Shown here in pieces: positions 8,403-15,160 of a stretch of DNA of 15,189 bases. The DNA comes from an uncultured Spirochaetales bacterium (lineage in GTDB: Bacteria > Spirochaetota > Spirochaetia > Sphaerochaetales > Sphaerochaetaceae), in the NCBI GenBank assembly GCA_934247875.1, contig CAKQJZ010000048.1:1-15189 (forward strand), given 5' to 3'. Position 1 is the first letter of the stretch, and each line of letters begins with the position of its first letter. The notes beneath the pieces are model-generated. The model was not told where the DNA came from. It did no database searches and worked only from the letters and a program-made list of their open reading frames with translations. Position numbers and translations under genes: made by a program.

Positions 8403-9438
8403 AGCAATACTTTTTGATTTTGATGGTACTCTTGCTGATTCTTCAGAAGGTATCTTCTACACAGCAACAAAAACAATGGAAAAGCTTGGCTACAAAGGAC
8501 CATGGACTGAAGCACAGCTAAGACGCTTTGTCGGGCCTCCACTAAGAGAGTGCTTCAAGATTGCTTTTGATCTTCCAGATAATTTATGTGATAAAGCTGT
8601 TGAAATATATAGACCTATTTATGAAGAGACAGGAAAGAATGGCTGTAAGCTTTATCCTAATATGCTTGAGACAATAAAGGTTCTAAAATCTCTTGGCTAT
8701 AAAATATGCTTAGCAACCAATAAAACAGAAGATGTTGCGCTAAGCGTGCTGAATGTGCTTAAAGTCAAAGACATATTTGATGTAGTTCATGGCTCAGATG
8801 CTAAGCGTTCAATCTTCAAGAAAGAGACTATCGAGCTTGTAGCAAATGACCTTGGTCTTACTACATCAGAGTGCTTGATGGTTGGTGATAGCCCAAACGA
8901 TAGAGATGGAGCTGCTAGAGCAGGTGCTTCGTTTGTTGCAGTTAGCTGGGGTTTCGGCTATTCTAAAGATGATGATTTTGAAGGCTTTGATCATATCGAT
9001 AGAATCGAAGAGCTTCCAGAATACGTTCAAAGCTTAAATAAAAGGAGTAACACTATGATTGAGAAAATCGAGACAAAGAATGCACCAGCTGCAATTGGCC
9101 CATATAGCCAGGCAGTAAAGGTTGGTAATTTCATATTCGCATCTGGCCAGATTCCAGTAGACCCAGCAACAGGCGCTGTTGTTGAGGGTACTACAGCAGA
9201 CCAGGCTAAGCAGTGCTTCAAGAACATTAAGGCAGTGCTCGCTGAAGCTGGTACAGATATCACAAAGGTTGTTAAGGCTACAGTATTCTTAAAAGATATG
9301 GGCGACTTCGTTCCTGTTAATGAAGTATATGCAGAAGCATTCAAAGATTCTCCAGTACTTCCAGCAAGAAGCGCAGTGCAGGTTGCTAAGCTTCCAAAAG
9401 ATGTTGGTGTAGAGATTGAAGTAATCGCAGTTCTTTAA
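8395..9438 (+). CDS. HAD-family phosphatase fused in frame to RidA
   Basis: A single uninterrupted frame of 347 residues holds two domains. Residues 1-215 form a HAD hydrolase of the phosphoglycolate-phosphatase type. Motif I is DFDGT with nucleophile Asp8 and acid/base Asp10, motif II Thr108 (LATNK), motif III Lys142/143, and motif IV GDSPND at 165-170. Residues 221-347 are a complete RidA. The HAD part has a normal length and intact end; it simply lacks a stop codon before RidA. Both other frames contain TAA just before the junction. The GTG start has GGAG 7 bases upstream and overlaps the IMPase gene by 8 bases. The junction still contains RidA's own AAAGGAG and ATG, so a free RidA is probably made too. 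The fusion may be real, or may reflect a lost stop codon or a sequencing error. The separate-gene arrangement is the ordinary one in bacteria. Confidence 0.75.
   Translation: MIKAILFDFDGTLADSSEGIFYTATKTMEKLGYKGPWTEAQLRRFVGPPLRECFKIAFDLPDNLCDKAVEIYRPIYEETGKNGCKLYPNMLETIKVLKSLGYKICLATNKTEDVALSVLNVLKVKDIFDVVHGSDAKRSIFKKETIELVANDLGLTTSECLMVGDSPNDRDGAARAGASFVAVSWGFGYSKDDDFEGFDHIDRIEELPEYVQSLNKRSNTMIEKIETKNAPAAIGPYSQAVKVGNFIFASGQIPVDPATGAVVEGTTADQAKQCFKNIKAVLAEAGTDITKVVKATVFLKDMGDFVPVNEVYAEAFKDSPVLPARSAVQVAKLPKDVGVEIEVIAVL
9055..9438 (+). CDS. ridA: RidA (2-iminobutanoate/2-iminopropanoate deaminase), probable internal start
   Basis: RidA/YjgF protein of exactly 127 residues, the typical length. 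It hydrolyses reactive enamines/imines such as those formed from 2-aminoacrylate by PLP enzymes, protecting PLP-dependent targets; cytoplasmic trimer. Key features are APAAIGPYSQAV (10-21), ASGQIPVDP (29-37), the substrate-binding Arg105 in PARSAVQV, and Glu120 in VEIEVIAVL. ATG 9055 has AAAGGAG 7 bases upstream, one of the best ribosome binding sites in the window. This supports independent initiation even though the HAD frame runs straight into it. It is the last gene of the operon, with a terminator 8 bases after the stop. It shares an operon with a PLP aminotransferase, consistent with its protective role. Confidence 0.88.
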   Translation: MIEKIETKNAPAAIGPYSQAVKVGNFIFASGQIPVDPATGAVVEGTTADQAKQCFKNIKAVLAEAGTDITKVVKATVFLKDMGDFVPVNEVYAEAFKDSPVLPARSAVQVAKLPKDVGVEIEVIAVL

Positions 9439-9445
9439 CTACTAT

Positions 9446-9474
9446 AGGCTCTCTTAATTGAGAGCTTTATTTAT
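9446..9474 (+). terminator. Intrinsic terminator ending the prs-ridA operon
   Basis: AGGCTCTC and GAGAGCTT pair (8 bp including one G-U) around a TTAATT loop, followed by TTTATTTAT. It starts 8 bases after the RidA stop codon. Stem and T-run are moderate but well placed. Confidence 0.75.
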
Positions 9475-9505
9475 GACTGTCTACTGTTATTAATATTTAT
9501 AAAAG

Positions 9506-9541
9506 TGTTATAATAAAAACATTATATTTATTTTTATAACA
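9506..9541. promoter_or_regulatory. Inverted repeat upstream of the amino-acid ABC importer, possible operator
   Basis: TGTTATAA (9506-9513) is exactly mirrored by TTATAACA (9534-9541) with 20 bases between, just upstream of the candidate promoter. The arms include a TATAAT (9509-9514) that could itself serve as a -10 box. The region is very AT-rich, so chance is a real alternative. A repressor or activator site is an inference only. Confidence 0.25.
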
Positions 9542-9543
9542 TA

Positions 9544-9570
9544 TTGACTAAGAGATAACAAATCTATATT
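9544..9570 (+). promoter_or_regulatory. Candidate promoter of the amino-acid ABC importer operon
   Basis: TTGACT (9544-9549) and TATATT (9565-9570) have a short 15-base spacer and lie 25 bases before the binding-protein start codon. The preceding operon terminates at 9474, so a promoter must lie in 9475-9580. This is the best pair I see. TATAAT at 9509 is an alternative -10 box without a good -35. Confidence 0.4.
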
Positions 9571-9594
9571 CTCTATTTCCATAGGAGAACTAAG

Positions 9595-10440
9595 ATGAAA
9601 AAAGTTATTTCTATTTTACTTGTTTTGTTACTTTCACTCTCATTTGCATTTGCAACAGGAAGCAAAGAGAGTTCCTCAGATAATAATGGCGCAAAGACTC
9701 TCAGAGTCGCTATGGAGTGTAGTTATGCACCATATAACTGGACACAGACTACAGATGCCAATGGCGCTGTAAGAATCTCTGGTTCATCTGATTATGCTTA
9801 TGGCTACGATGTAATGATGGCTAAATACATTGCTGAGAAGCTTGGCTACAACCTTGAGATTGTAAAGCTTGATTGGGATTCACTTGTTCCAGCTGTACAG
9901 TCAGGCACAGTAGATTGCGTTATTGCAGGCCAGTCAATCACATCAGAAAGACTTCAGATGGTAGATTTCACAGATCCTTACTACTATGCATCAATCATCT
10001 GCTTGGTAAATAAGGACAGCAAGTATGCATCAGCTAAGGGTGTAAGTGACCTCTCTGGTGCTTCATGCACAAGTCAGCAGAATACAATCTGGTATGATGT
10101 ATGTCTTCCACAGATCAAGGACGCAAAGATTCTACCTGCTCAGGAGAGTGCACCAGCTATGTTAGTTGCACTTGCTGCAAAGAGAGTAGATGTAGTTTGT
10201 ACAGATATGCCTACAGGACAGGCAGCACTCGTAGCTTATCCTGATTTCAAGCTTCTGGATTTTGCAGGTTCAGGTGATGACTTCAATGTAAGCCAGGAAG
10301 ATATCAACATCGGAATCTCTCTCTCAAAGAAGAACACTGAACTTAAGAATGCTATCAATGAAGTACTCGCAACACTTACAGTTGAAGACTACAACCGCAT
10401 GATGGATGAAGCAATTTCAGTTCAGCCTCTATCAAACTAA
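9595..10440 (+). CDS. Amino-acid ABC transporter, periplasmic substrate-binding protein
   Basis: Captures a polar amino acid in the periplasm and delivers it to the permease encoded next (SBP_bac_3, PAAT family). It has 281 residues. Residues 1-20 form a clear signal peptide (MKK, a Leu-rich core, then SFAFA) with predicted cleavage AFA/TGS. There is no lipobox Cys, so the protein should be soluble rather than lipid-anchored. The two-lobe signatures are visible: LRVAMECSYAPYNW (36-49), YGYDVMMAKYIAEKLG (69-84), and SITSERLQMVDFTDPYYY (114-131), the classic family segment. The start has AGGAG 7 bases upstream. The permease starts 22 bases after the stop. The ligand is not predictable with confidence; glutamine, histidine/arginine or cystine transporters all belong to this family. 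Confidence 0.9.
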   Translation: MKKVISILLVLLLSLSFAFATGSKESSSDNNGAKTLRVAMECSYAPYNWTQTTDANGAVRISGSSDYAYGYDVMMAKYIAEKLGYNLEIVKLDWDSLVPAVQSGTVDCVIAGQSITSERLQMVDFTDPYYYASIICLVNKDSKYASAKGVSDLSGASCTSQQNTIWYDVCLPQIKDAKILPAQESAPAMLVALAAKRVDVVCTDMPTGQAALVAYPDFKLLDFAGSGDDFNVSQEDINIGISLSKKNTELKNAINEVLATLTVEDYNRMMDEAISVQPLSN

Positions 10441-10462
10441 AAAATAAAAAAGTAGGTACTAT

Positions 10463-11263
10463 ATGACAATCTCAGAGATGAACTTCTTAGAGAGAATGGC
10501 ATATATAGTCGATAAGTATAGCGCATCCCTAATCAAGGGTGCGCTTACTACTATGGCTATAGCTATCATATGCACACTCCTAGGATGCGTTATTGGATTC
10601 GCAGTTGGTCTAGTTGAAGCAACAGAGCCTCATAAGAATTCGGGCAAAGCCAAAAGAACATTATTGAAGATCGTTAAAGTAATACTCAATATCTATGTTG
10701 AAGTATTCAGAGGAACACCAATGATGCTTCAAGCTGCATTTATCTACTATGGCATGGCGCAGCTATTTGGCATTAACCTTGGCATGTGGAGTGCTGCTAT
10801 TCTGATTGTTTCAATCAATACTGGCGCATATATGGCAGAGACTGTAAGAGGTGGTATTCTATCTGTTGATAAAGGACAGATAGAAGGTGCACGTTCTATA
10901 GGAATGAGCCACTTCCAGACAATGTGCTTTGTAGTACTTCCTCAGGCACTAAGGAACATAATGCCACAGATTGGCAATAACCTGATTATCAACATCAAGG
11001 ATACTTGCGTTCTTTCAATTATCGGAACAGTAGAGCTCTTCTTTACATTCAAGAGCATATCTGGTGCGCTATATACATATTTTGAAGCAGCAACAGTTAC
11101 AATGATCATCTACTTCTTCTTAACATTCTTAAGCTCTCGCATCTTAAGATGGGCAGAATCTAAGATGGATGGTCCATCTGATTATGATCTTGCTACAACA
11201 GATACTCTAGCATTCACTAGTGGTCTAAATCGCTATAATCCAAAGACAGGAGGTACTCACTGA
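10463..11263 (+). CDS. Amino-acid ABC transporter, permease (HisM/GlnP family)
   Basis: Inner-membrane channel subunit of the polar amino-acid importer; 266 residues, probably acting as a homodimer because only one permease gene is present. Hydrophobic segments are seen near 25-51, 69-78, 85-103, 108-122, 150-160, 182-196 and 205-226. The family signature EVFRGTPMMLQAAFIYYG lies at 80-97. The cytoplasmic EAA loop that docks the ATPase is at 141-168, with EGARSIGMS followed by LPQALRNIMPQIGN. The start has AGTAGGT upstream. Its TGA overlaps the ATPase ATG by one base (TGATG). The long polar loop at 52-68 and the hydrophilic tail after 230 are somewhat longer than usual. Confidence 0.9.
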   Translation: MTISEMNFLERMAYIVDKYSASLIKGALTTMAIAIICTLLGCVIGFAVGLVEATEPHKNSGKAKRTLLKIVKVILNIYVEVFRGTPMMLQAAFIYYGMAQLFGINLGMWSAAILIVSINTGAYMAETVRGGILSVDKGQIEGARSIGMSHFQTMCFVVLPQALRNIMPQIGNNLIINIKDTCVLSIIGTVELFFTFKSISGALYTYFEAATVTMIIYFFLTFLSSRILRWAESKMDGPSDYDLATTDTLAFTSGLNRYNPKTGGTH

Positions 11264-12006
11264 TGGCAGAGCTTATTAAAGTAGAGCATCTTGCAAAGAC
11301 CTTTGGTAACCATGAGGTATTAAGGGATATAGATTTCACAGTAGAAAGCGGAGATGTTATTTCAATCATTGGACCATCAGGTTCTGGTAAGAGTACTCTT
11401 CTAAGATGCATAAACCTTCTTGAAGATGCTAGTGCAGGCAAGATTCTATTCCATGGAGTCGATGTGCTTAATGGGGAAATGAATGAGGATAAATACAGAG
11501 CAAAAGTTGGTATGGTATTCCAGTCATTCAATCTCTTCAATAACATGACAGTCCTCAAGAATTGCATGATTGGCCAGGAGATGGTCTTGAAGCGCAATAA
11601 GGATGAAGCTAAGCAAATAGCACTTGAATACCTTTCTAAGGTAGGTATGGCTGAGTACATAAACGCAAAGCCAAGACAGCTATCAGGAGGTCAGAAGCAG
11701 CGCGTAGCAATAGCTCGTTCTCTTGCTATGAATCCTGAAGTGCTTTTGTTTGATGAGCCAACTAGTGCTCTGGATCCAGAAATGGTAGGCGAAGTACTTG
11801 ATGTTATAAAGAGCCTCGCATCTTCTGGAATGACAATGCTTATAGTAACACATGAGATGGCTTTTGCTCGTGATGTATCTAAAAAAGTCATATTCATGGC
11901 AGACGGAGTAATAGACGAAGAGGGTAGTGCAGAGGAGATCTTCAAGGCTCCAAAGAGCGACCGTCTAAAGGACTTCCTCCAAAGATTCAAAAAAGAGAAT
12001 ATTTAA
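11263..12006 (+). CDS. Amino-acid ABC transporter, ATP-binding protein (GlnQ/HisP family)
   Basis: Cytoplasmic ATPase that powers the importer; 247 residues, typical length. All catalytic elements are present: Walker A GPSGSGKST at 37-45 (Lys43), Q-loop Gln87 in MVFQSFNLF, ABC signature LSGGQKQR at 140-147, Walker B LLFDEP at 161-166 (Asp164, Glu165), D-loop SALD, and switch His197 in VTHEMAFA. AGGAGGT ends 8 bases before the ATG, the strongest ribosome binding site of the three transporter genes. The start overlaps the permease stop, indicating coupled translation. It is the last gene of this operon, followed within 5 bases by a terminator. Confidence 0.93.
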   Translation: MAELIKVEHLAKTFGNHEVLRDIDFTVESGDVISIIGPSGSGKSTLLRCINLLEDASAGKILFHGVDVLNGEMNEDKYRAKVGMVFQSFNLFNNMTVLKNCMIGQEMVLKRNKDEAKQIALEYLSKVGMAEYINAKPRQLSGGQKQRVAIARSLAMNPEVLLFDEPTSALDPEMVGEVLDVIKSLASSGMTMLIVTHEMAFARDVSKKVIFMADGVIDEEGSAEEIFKAPKSDRLKDFLQRFKKENI

Positions 12007-12010
12007 GCTT

Positions 12011-12060
12011 AGAGGCTGAATTATAAGGGAACTTATGAAACAGCCTCTATTATTTGTTTT
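12011..12060 (+). terminator. Intrinsic terminator of the ABC importer operon
   Basis: Outer arms AGAGGCTG (12011-12018) and CAGCCTCT (12041-12048) match exactly. Inside them ATAAG and CTTAT pair around a GGAA loop. ATTATTTGTTTT follows. It begins 5 bases after the ATPase stop. Confidence 0.8.
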
Positions 12061-12075
12061 AGCGTAGTCAATTTT

Positions 12076-12117
12076 GCACAAAGAGATAGGAAAACCTAAC
12101 CTTTTGTGCTGTTTTTG
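12076..12117 (+). terminator. Second plus-strand hairpin with T-run, possible back-up terminator
   Basis: GCACAAA (12076-12082) pairs with TTTGTGC (12103-12109). Internally TAGG pairs with CCTA around AAAA, with unpaired bases between the two helices. TGTTTTTG follows, so it could terminate read-through from the ABC operon. With the compound stem it could alternatively be part of a small RNA, but no promoter of its own is evident. Confidence 0.45.
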
Positions 12118-12177
12118 CGACTTTTCTTGACTGGCACAACTTTATTATATTCGTCCCAGATGGGTTTCTTTATCTGT

Positions 12178-12236
12178 TGAAAAAGAAAAAGGGCCATAAC
12201 CCTAAAACAGCTTGAAACTGTCTTTTGTTATAGCCC
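12178..12236 (-). terminator. Intrinsic terminator of the exported-protein operon
   Basis: On the minus strand GGGCTATAAC (from 12236-12227) pairs with GTTATGGCCC (from 12200-12191), complete if one U-G pair is counted. A small inner ACAG/CTGT helix is also present. TTTTTCTTTTTC follows. The U-G pair forms only in the minus-strand RNA, which fixes the direction. It lies 25 bases past the stop of the InlB-repeat gene. Confidence 0.85.
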
Positions 12237-12261
12237 TATAGAATAATTGTAATCACATGTA

Positions 12262-13374
12262 TTATTGGATCTCAAAAAAGTATTCCTTGGTCCAGATAGC
12301 ACCGTTCTTATCTGTGACGGTTGCCTTCAGAGATGCAGTCTCTCCAATATTTCCTTCAGCTTTTACAATGAAATATGCTGTATTGTTTGTTCCGTTCTTT
12401 GGAAGATAGAGCTTTAACGAGTCTGTTGAGATGATGCTCATGTTGTTGCTTTCTACCTTGATTGTAGCGCCTGTAATTGGCAATTCACCATCGTTCTGTA
12501 CAGTGAAGAATACCTTGACTTCTGTATGAGCAGGAATCTTTCCATTCTCATAATACTGGACACTTGCGTCGGAGAAGGATAGTGTCTCCCAATAGCCTTT
12601 ATAATTGATGCTATTGCCGATTTCTGTTGTTGCCTTTTCTTCATCAAGTCTGTTGCCCTTTTCATCATACCAACCAATGAAGAAATCATTCTCGCTTTTG
12701 CTTTTGACTTCTGGAATGTCTGCCTCGACACCTTCTGTGAACACATCAATTCCTGTCTTTTCATCGTAGAAGGATATTCCATTTCTGAACTTTGCCTTAT
12801 ATGTGACTGCACCGTAAGAGATTTCAATACTTTCTCCTTCTCTTGCTACAACGTTCTCTCCATCGATTGTCCATCCTACGAAAATACCTTTGCCTTTGAC
12901 TGATGGAGGTGTGACAATGTCTCCGACCTTTCCCCAACAATGCTTTGTTAGTACTGTATCTCCAATTGAATACTCGAAAATGATGCCTGGGCGATAGAAC
13001 AATGATTTTTCAGCAAGGAATGAAGCAAGTTTGTCATTGGCATCGCTTCTTCCTTCTGCCTCCATTCTACTGACGAGGGTTTCTGTCTGTTCTTGAGAGA
13101 TAGATGGAACTTGAATGGCGCTTATCATATCTTTGACTTGAAAGAACTGCTCGATATCACCTTCTTCAAATGTTTCGTTGAGTGTTGTCTGAAGGATGGT
13201 TTTCTGGTTCTCATAGCGTACTACATCCGCATTGAATGTATTGATTATTTTATCTACTGATGCAGTGGAAAGATCTAATGAATTGAAGTTTTCATTGCTT
13301 TCATTGATTCCATTGGCAAAAGCAAAACCAAAAAATGTGATAAATACTATTGATAGTACAATATATTTTTTCAT
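12262..13374 (-). CDS. Secreted protein with InlB-type repeats and a C-terminal beta-sandwich-like domain
   Basis: It has 370 residues and begins with a signal peptide (1-20, ending FGFAFA, cleavage before NGI). Residues 30-125 are polar and helical. Residues 128-196 and 197-262 look like two Listeria-Bacteroides (InlB B) repeats: each has a Phe/Gly-Trp core (FVGWTIDGENV at 165-175; FFIGWYDEKGNR at 231-242) followed by a Y-K-A-K-F or Y-K-G-Y-W end strand. Residues 265-370 resemble a CARDB/DUF11-type adhesive domain (VFFTVQNDGELPITGATIKV). These domain calls are by eye. There is no lipobox, LPXTG or obvious outer-membrane anchor, so it is periplasmic or secreted. The ATG has AGGAG about 8 bases upstream. 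It follows the isomerase-like gene by 19 bases, so the two form an operon. Its function is unknown; a binding or adhesion role is inferred. Confidence 0.75.
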   Translation of the reverse strand: MKKYIVLSIVFITFFGFAFANGINESNENFNSLDLSTASVDKIINTFNADVVRYENQKTILQTTLNETFEEGDIEQFFQVKDMISAIQVPSISQEQTETLVSRMEAEGRSDANDKLASFLAEKSLFYRPGIIFEYSIGDTVLTKHCWGKVGDIVTPPSVKGKGIFVGWTIDGENVVAREGESIEISYGAVTYKAKFRNGISFYDEKTGIDVFTEGVEADIPEVKSKSENDFFIGWYDEKGNRLDEEKATTEIGNSINYKGYWETLSFSDASVQYYENGKIPAHTEVKVFFTVQNDGELPITGATIKVESNNMSIISTDSLKLYLPKNGTNNTAYFIVKAEGNIGETASLKATVTDKNGAIWTKEYFFEIQ

Positions 13375-13393
13375 ATTTTTTCTCCTAAATAAC

Positions 13394-14398
13394 TTAAAAG
13401 TTGTTTTTTATAAATTCGAAGCTCATAACAGCGCTCTTCACTGGGTCCTTGTCAATCCAGTTCTTATGCGTCTCAAGCACAACACCTTCAAGGCCGTTCT
13501 TCTTTGCTGTAGCAGCATACTTTTCCAGGTTCATGTTTCCATAGCCTAGTTCAACTGCATCGACATCTATGAGAGGTGTATTGTATGGTCCCTTTTCTCT
13601 GTTTCCTCTGTCATTGATGTGCCAGAGCTTCATTCTTGGACCTAATTTCTCAATATAATACTCGACATCTGCCCCACCATCAGCGAACCAATAAGAGTCA
13701 AATTCGAAGTTTACATATTCAGGGTCTGTCTCTTCAATTAGGACGTCAAAGGCTGTCCTTCCATCATCAACCTTCTGCAATTCACAGTTATGGTTGTGGT
13801 ACAACAGTCTTATTCCTTCATTTTTGAGAGCTTTTCCTGCTTCGTTGAGCCTCCTTGCAAGGTCCTCAACTTCGCTGAGACTGCTGTAATCGAATCTATA
13901 CATTCCAGTAAGTACGATTGTGTCTGTTCCGAAAAGCTTTGCTTCTTCAGCTACACCTTTTGGGTCCTCCTCAATTGAGGCAAGATAAACGTGAAGACTC
14001 TGTACTTTAAGTCCGCTTTCCTCTATTAGCTTTGGCCAGTCTAGCTTTCCACCGTTTCCAATTGGCATTCCTGCAAATTTTGTCATGAGTTTTACAGAAA
14101 GAACAGTAGGATGGATCATGAAATCATTGAGCTCAATAGCTTCATAGTCAGCAGCTTTGAGCTTCTTTAGAATTGAGAGAGCCTCGTCGTATGAACCGCA
14201 TTTGGAACCTATCATGATCTGCTGAACTGCAGTTGTGATATGCCCGTTTGTTCTGTCAATGACAGCAATCTTCGCAGAGTTTTTCTCTCTGGAGTAATGA
14301 CCGGCTTCAGAATCATTTCCTCCTGCAATGAGGCATACTGCCACTATTAGGACAGATGCTAATATGATTGCAAATAAGATCCTCTTCTTCTTTTTCAT
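13394..14398 (-). CDS. Exported or membrane-anchored sugar phosphate isomerase/epimerase-like TIM-barrel protein
   Basis: Xylose-isomerase-like TIM barrel (AP endonuclease 2 superfamily, PF01261); 334 residues from ATG 14398. An N-terminal KKKKR and a hydrophobic stretch (8-26) form a signal anchor or signal peptide, placing the barrel in the periplasm. VAVC at 19-22 is not a good lipobox. Barrel landmarks are AADYEAIELNDF (82-93), SLHVYLAS (134-141), LLYHNHNCEL (198-207), FEFDSYWFADGG (231-242), LWHINDRG (258-265) and GVVLETHKN (305-313). Glu206, Asp234, His260 and Glu309 are plausible metal or catalytic residues by family analogy. The frame is open to 14473, but ATG 14398 has AAGGA 4 bases upstream and the earlier residues look like untranslated leader. 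It is the first gene of a two-gene operon, divergent from the TetR gene. Substrate unknown; bacterial relatives act on sugars or inositols. Confidence 0.8.
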   Translation of the reverse strand: MKKKKRILFAIILASVLIVAVCLIAGGNDSEAGHYSREKNSAKIAVIDRTNGHITTAVQQIMIGSKCGSYDEALSILKKLKAADYEAIELNDFMIHPTVLSVKLMTKFAGMPIGNGGKLDWPKLIEESGLKVQSLHVYLASIEEDPKGVAEEAKLFGTDTIVLTGMYRFDYSSLSEVEDLARRLNEAGKALKNEGIRLLYHNHNCELQKVDDGRTAFDVLIEETDPEYVNFEFDSYWFADGGADVEYYIEKLGPRMKLWHINDRGNREKGPYNTPLIDVDAVELGYGNMNLEKYAATAKKNGLEGVVLETHKNWIDKDPVKSAVMSFEFIKNNF

Positions 14399-14498
14399 GA
14401 TGTCCTTGTTCTTCAAAGTTGATGGTTGTAGAATATTTGAATATATTGATTTATGGTTCGACATAATCTTCAATTTCTGTTGATATAAGGAAAAATGT
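14399..14498. promoter_or_regulatory. Divergent promoter/operator region between the isomerase operon and the TetR gene
   Basis: These 100 bases must hold the promoters of both divergent transcripts. An imperfect AT-rich dyad (AATAT TTGAAT ATATT, 14432-14447) lies roughly in the middle and is a possible TetR operator. On the plus strand TTCGAC (14457-14462) and TGATAT (14481-14486) form a weak promoter pair with an 18-base spacer. I cannot define a convincing minus-strand promoter. Confidence 0.3.
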
Positions 14499-15083
14499 AT
14501 GAGGGAAGAAAAGGAGATGGCTCATAGAAAGACTCCGACAAGAGATAAGATCAAGAAAGCAATGATTGAATTGATGTCAGAAAAGGATATCAGCCAGATA
14601 TCAGTTTCTGAACTCTGTCAGAAAGCATCTGTGAACAGAACCACGTTCTATAACAACTACTCCTGCATAACTGACGTCTTAAAGGAGTATGCAAATGGTT
14701 ACTTCATTCAGTCATACAAGAAAGCGTATAAGTTATATTCCTTAAAAAGCGAGAGTGAGAATGGTTTTGACCTTGAGACAATACTTTTATTCATGAAAGA
14801 TAACAAGGTCTTTTCCAACTTGATCTTTAATGATGGAAGCTATCTTCCCACATTGATAGAAAGTTCTCTTCCTGACTTTCATAAGGTGATTGATGGTATG
14901 TTGTCAAAGATAAGAGACGAAAAACTAAGAAACACTGCAGAGTTGTTTTTCATAAAAGGTTTTGAAGGAGCCATGCTGCAATGGATCAATTCCGATGAAG
15001 GAGTATCTGCTGCTGCAGAGGCTGAATACCTGATAAAACTTGCAGAAACCACATTGTCTGGATTTGCAAACATGCAGCTTTAA
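14499..15083 (+). CDS. TetR/AcrR family transcriptional regulator
   Basis: DNA-binding repressor type; 194 residues, normal for the family. The N-terminal helix-turn-helix is at about 33-53 (ISVSELCQKASVNRTTFYNNY), the typical TetR recognition segment, preceded by a helix starting RDKIKKAMIELM. Residues 60-194 are a helical ligand-binding/dimer domain of the variable type, with no recognised ligand. ATG 14499 has AAGGA 8 bases upstream. An in-frame ATG at 14517 directly abuts AAGGAG and is badly spaced. It is divergent from the exported isomerase/InlB-repeat operon, and TetR genes commonly control such divergent neighbours, so it may repress that operon and itself. That control is inferred from position. 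Confidence 0.87.
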   Translation: MREEKEMAHRKTPTRDKIKKAMIELMSEKDISQISVSELCQKASVNRTTFYNNYSCITDVLKEYANGYFIQSYKKAYKLYSLKSESENGFDLETILLFMKDNKVFSNLIFNDGSYLPTLIESSLPDFHKVIDGMLSKIRDEKLRNTAELFFIKGFEGAMLQWINSDEGVSAAAEAEYLIKLAETTLSGFANMQL

Positions 15084-15142
15084 ATCATTTGTTGAAGAGA
15101 AAATTGCAAAAGTAAAATCGCATGAAAGAATATGCAGCGCTT

Positions 15143-15160
15143 AGTGCATGAACATGCACT
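15143..15160. repeat. Perfect 18-base dyad AGTGCATG-AA-CATGCACT
   Basis: Two exact 8-base arms flank two bases, 60 bases after the TetR stop codon. No T-run follows on either strand, so it is a poor intrinsic terminator. It could be a protein-binding site for the next gene beyond the window or a Rho-independent pause hairpin. The function is undetermined. Confidence 0.5.

Noticed and set aside
11217..11660. 147-residue minus-strand open frame opposite the ABC ATPase.
   Set aside because: It is fully antisense to a gene with every ABC motif intact. Its translation has no recognisable domain.
12132..12146. TGGCAC followed by a T-rich stretch, resembling a sigma-54 promoter.
   Set aside because: The -12 GC element is missing, and the site points toward a convergent terminator with no plus-strand gene downstream.
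14399..14473. Longer N-terminus of the TIM-barrel protein starting at 14473 or 14464.
   Set aside because: ATG 14398 has a well-placed AAGGA and begins directly with a Lys-rich signal segment. The extra residues have no ribosome binding site and would bury the signal.
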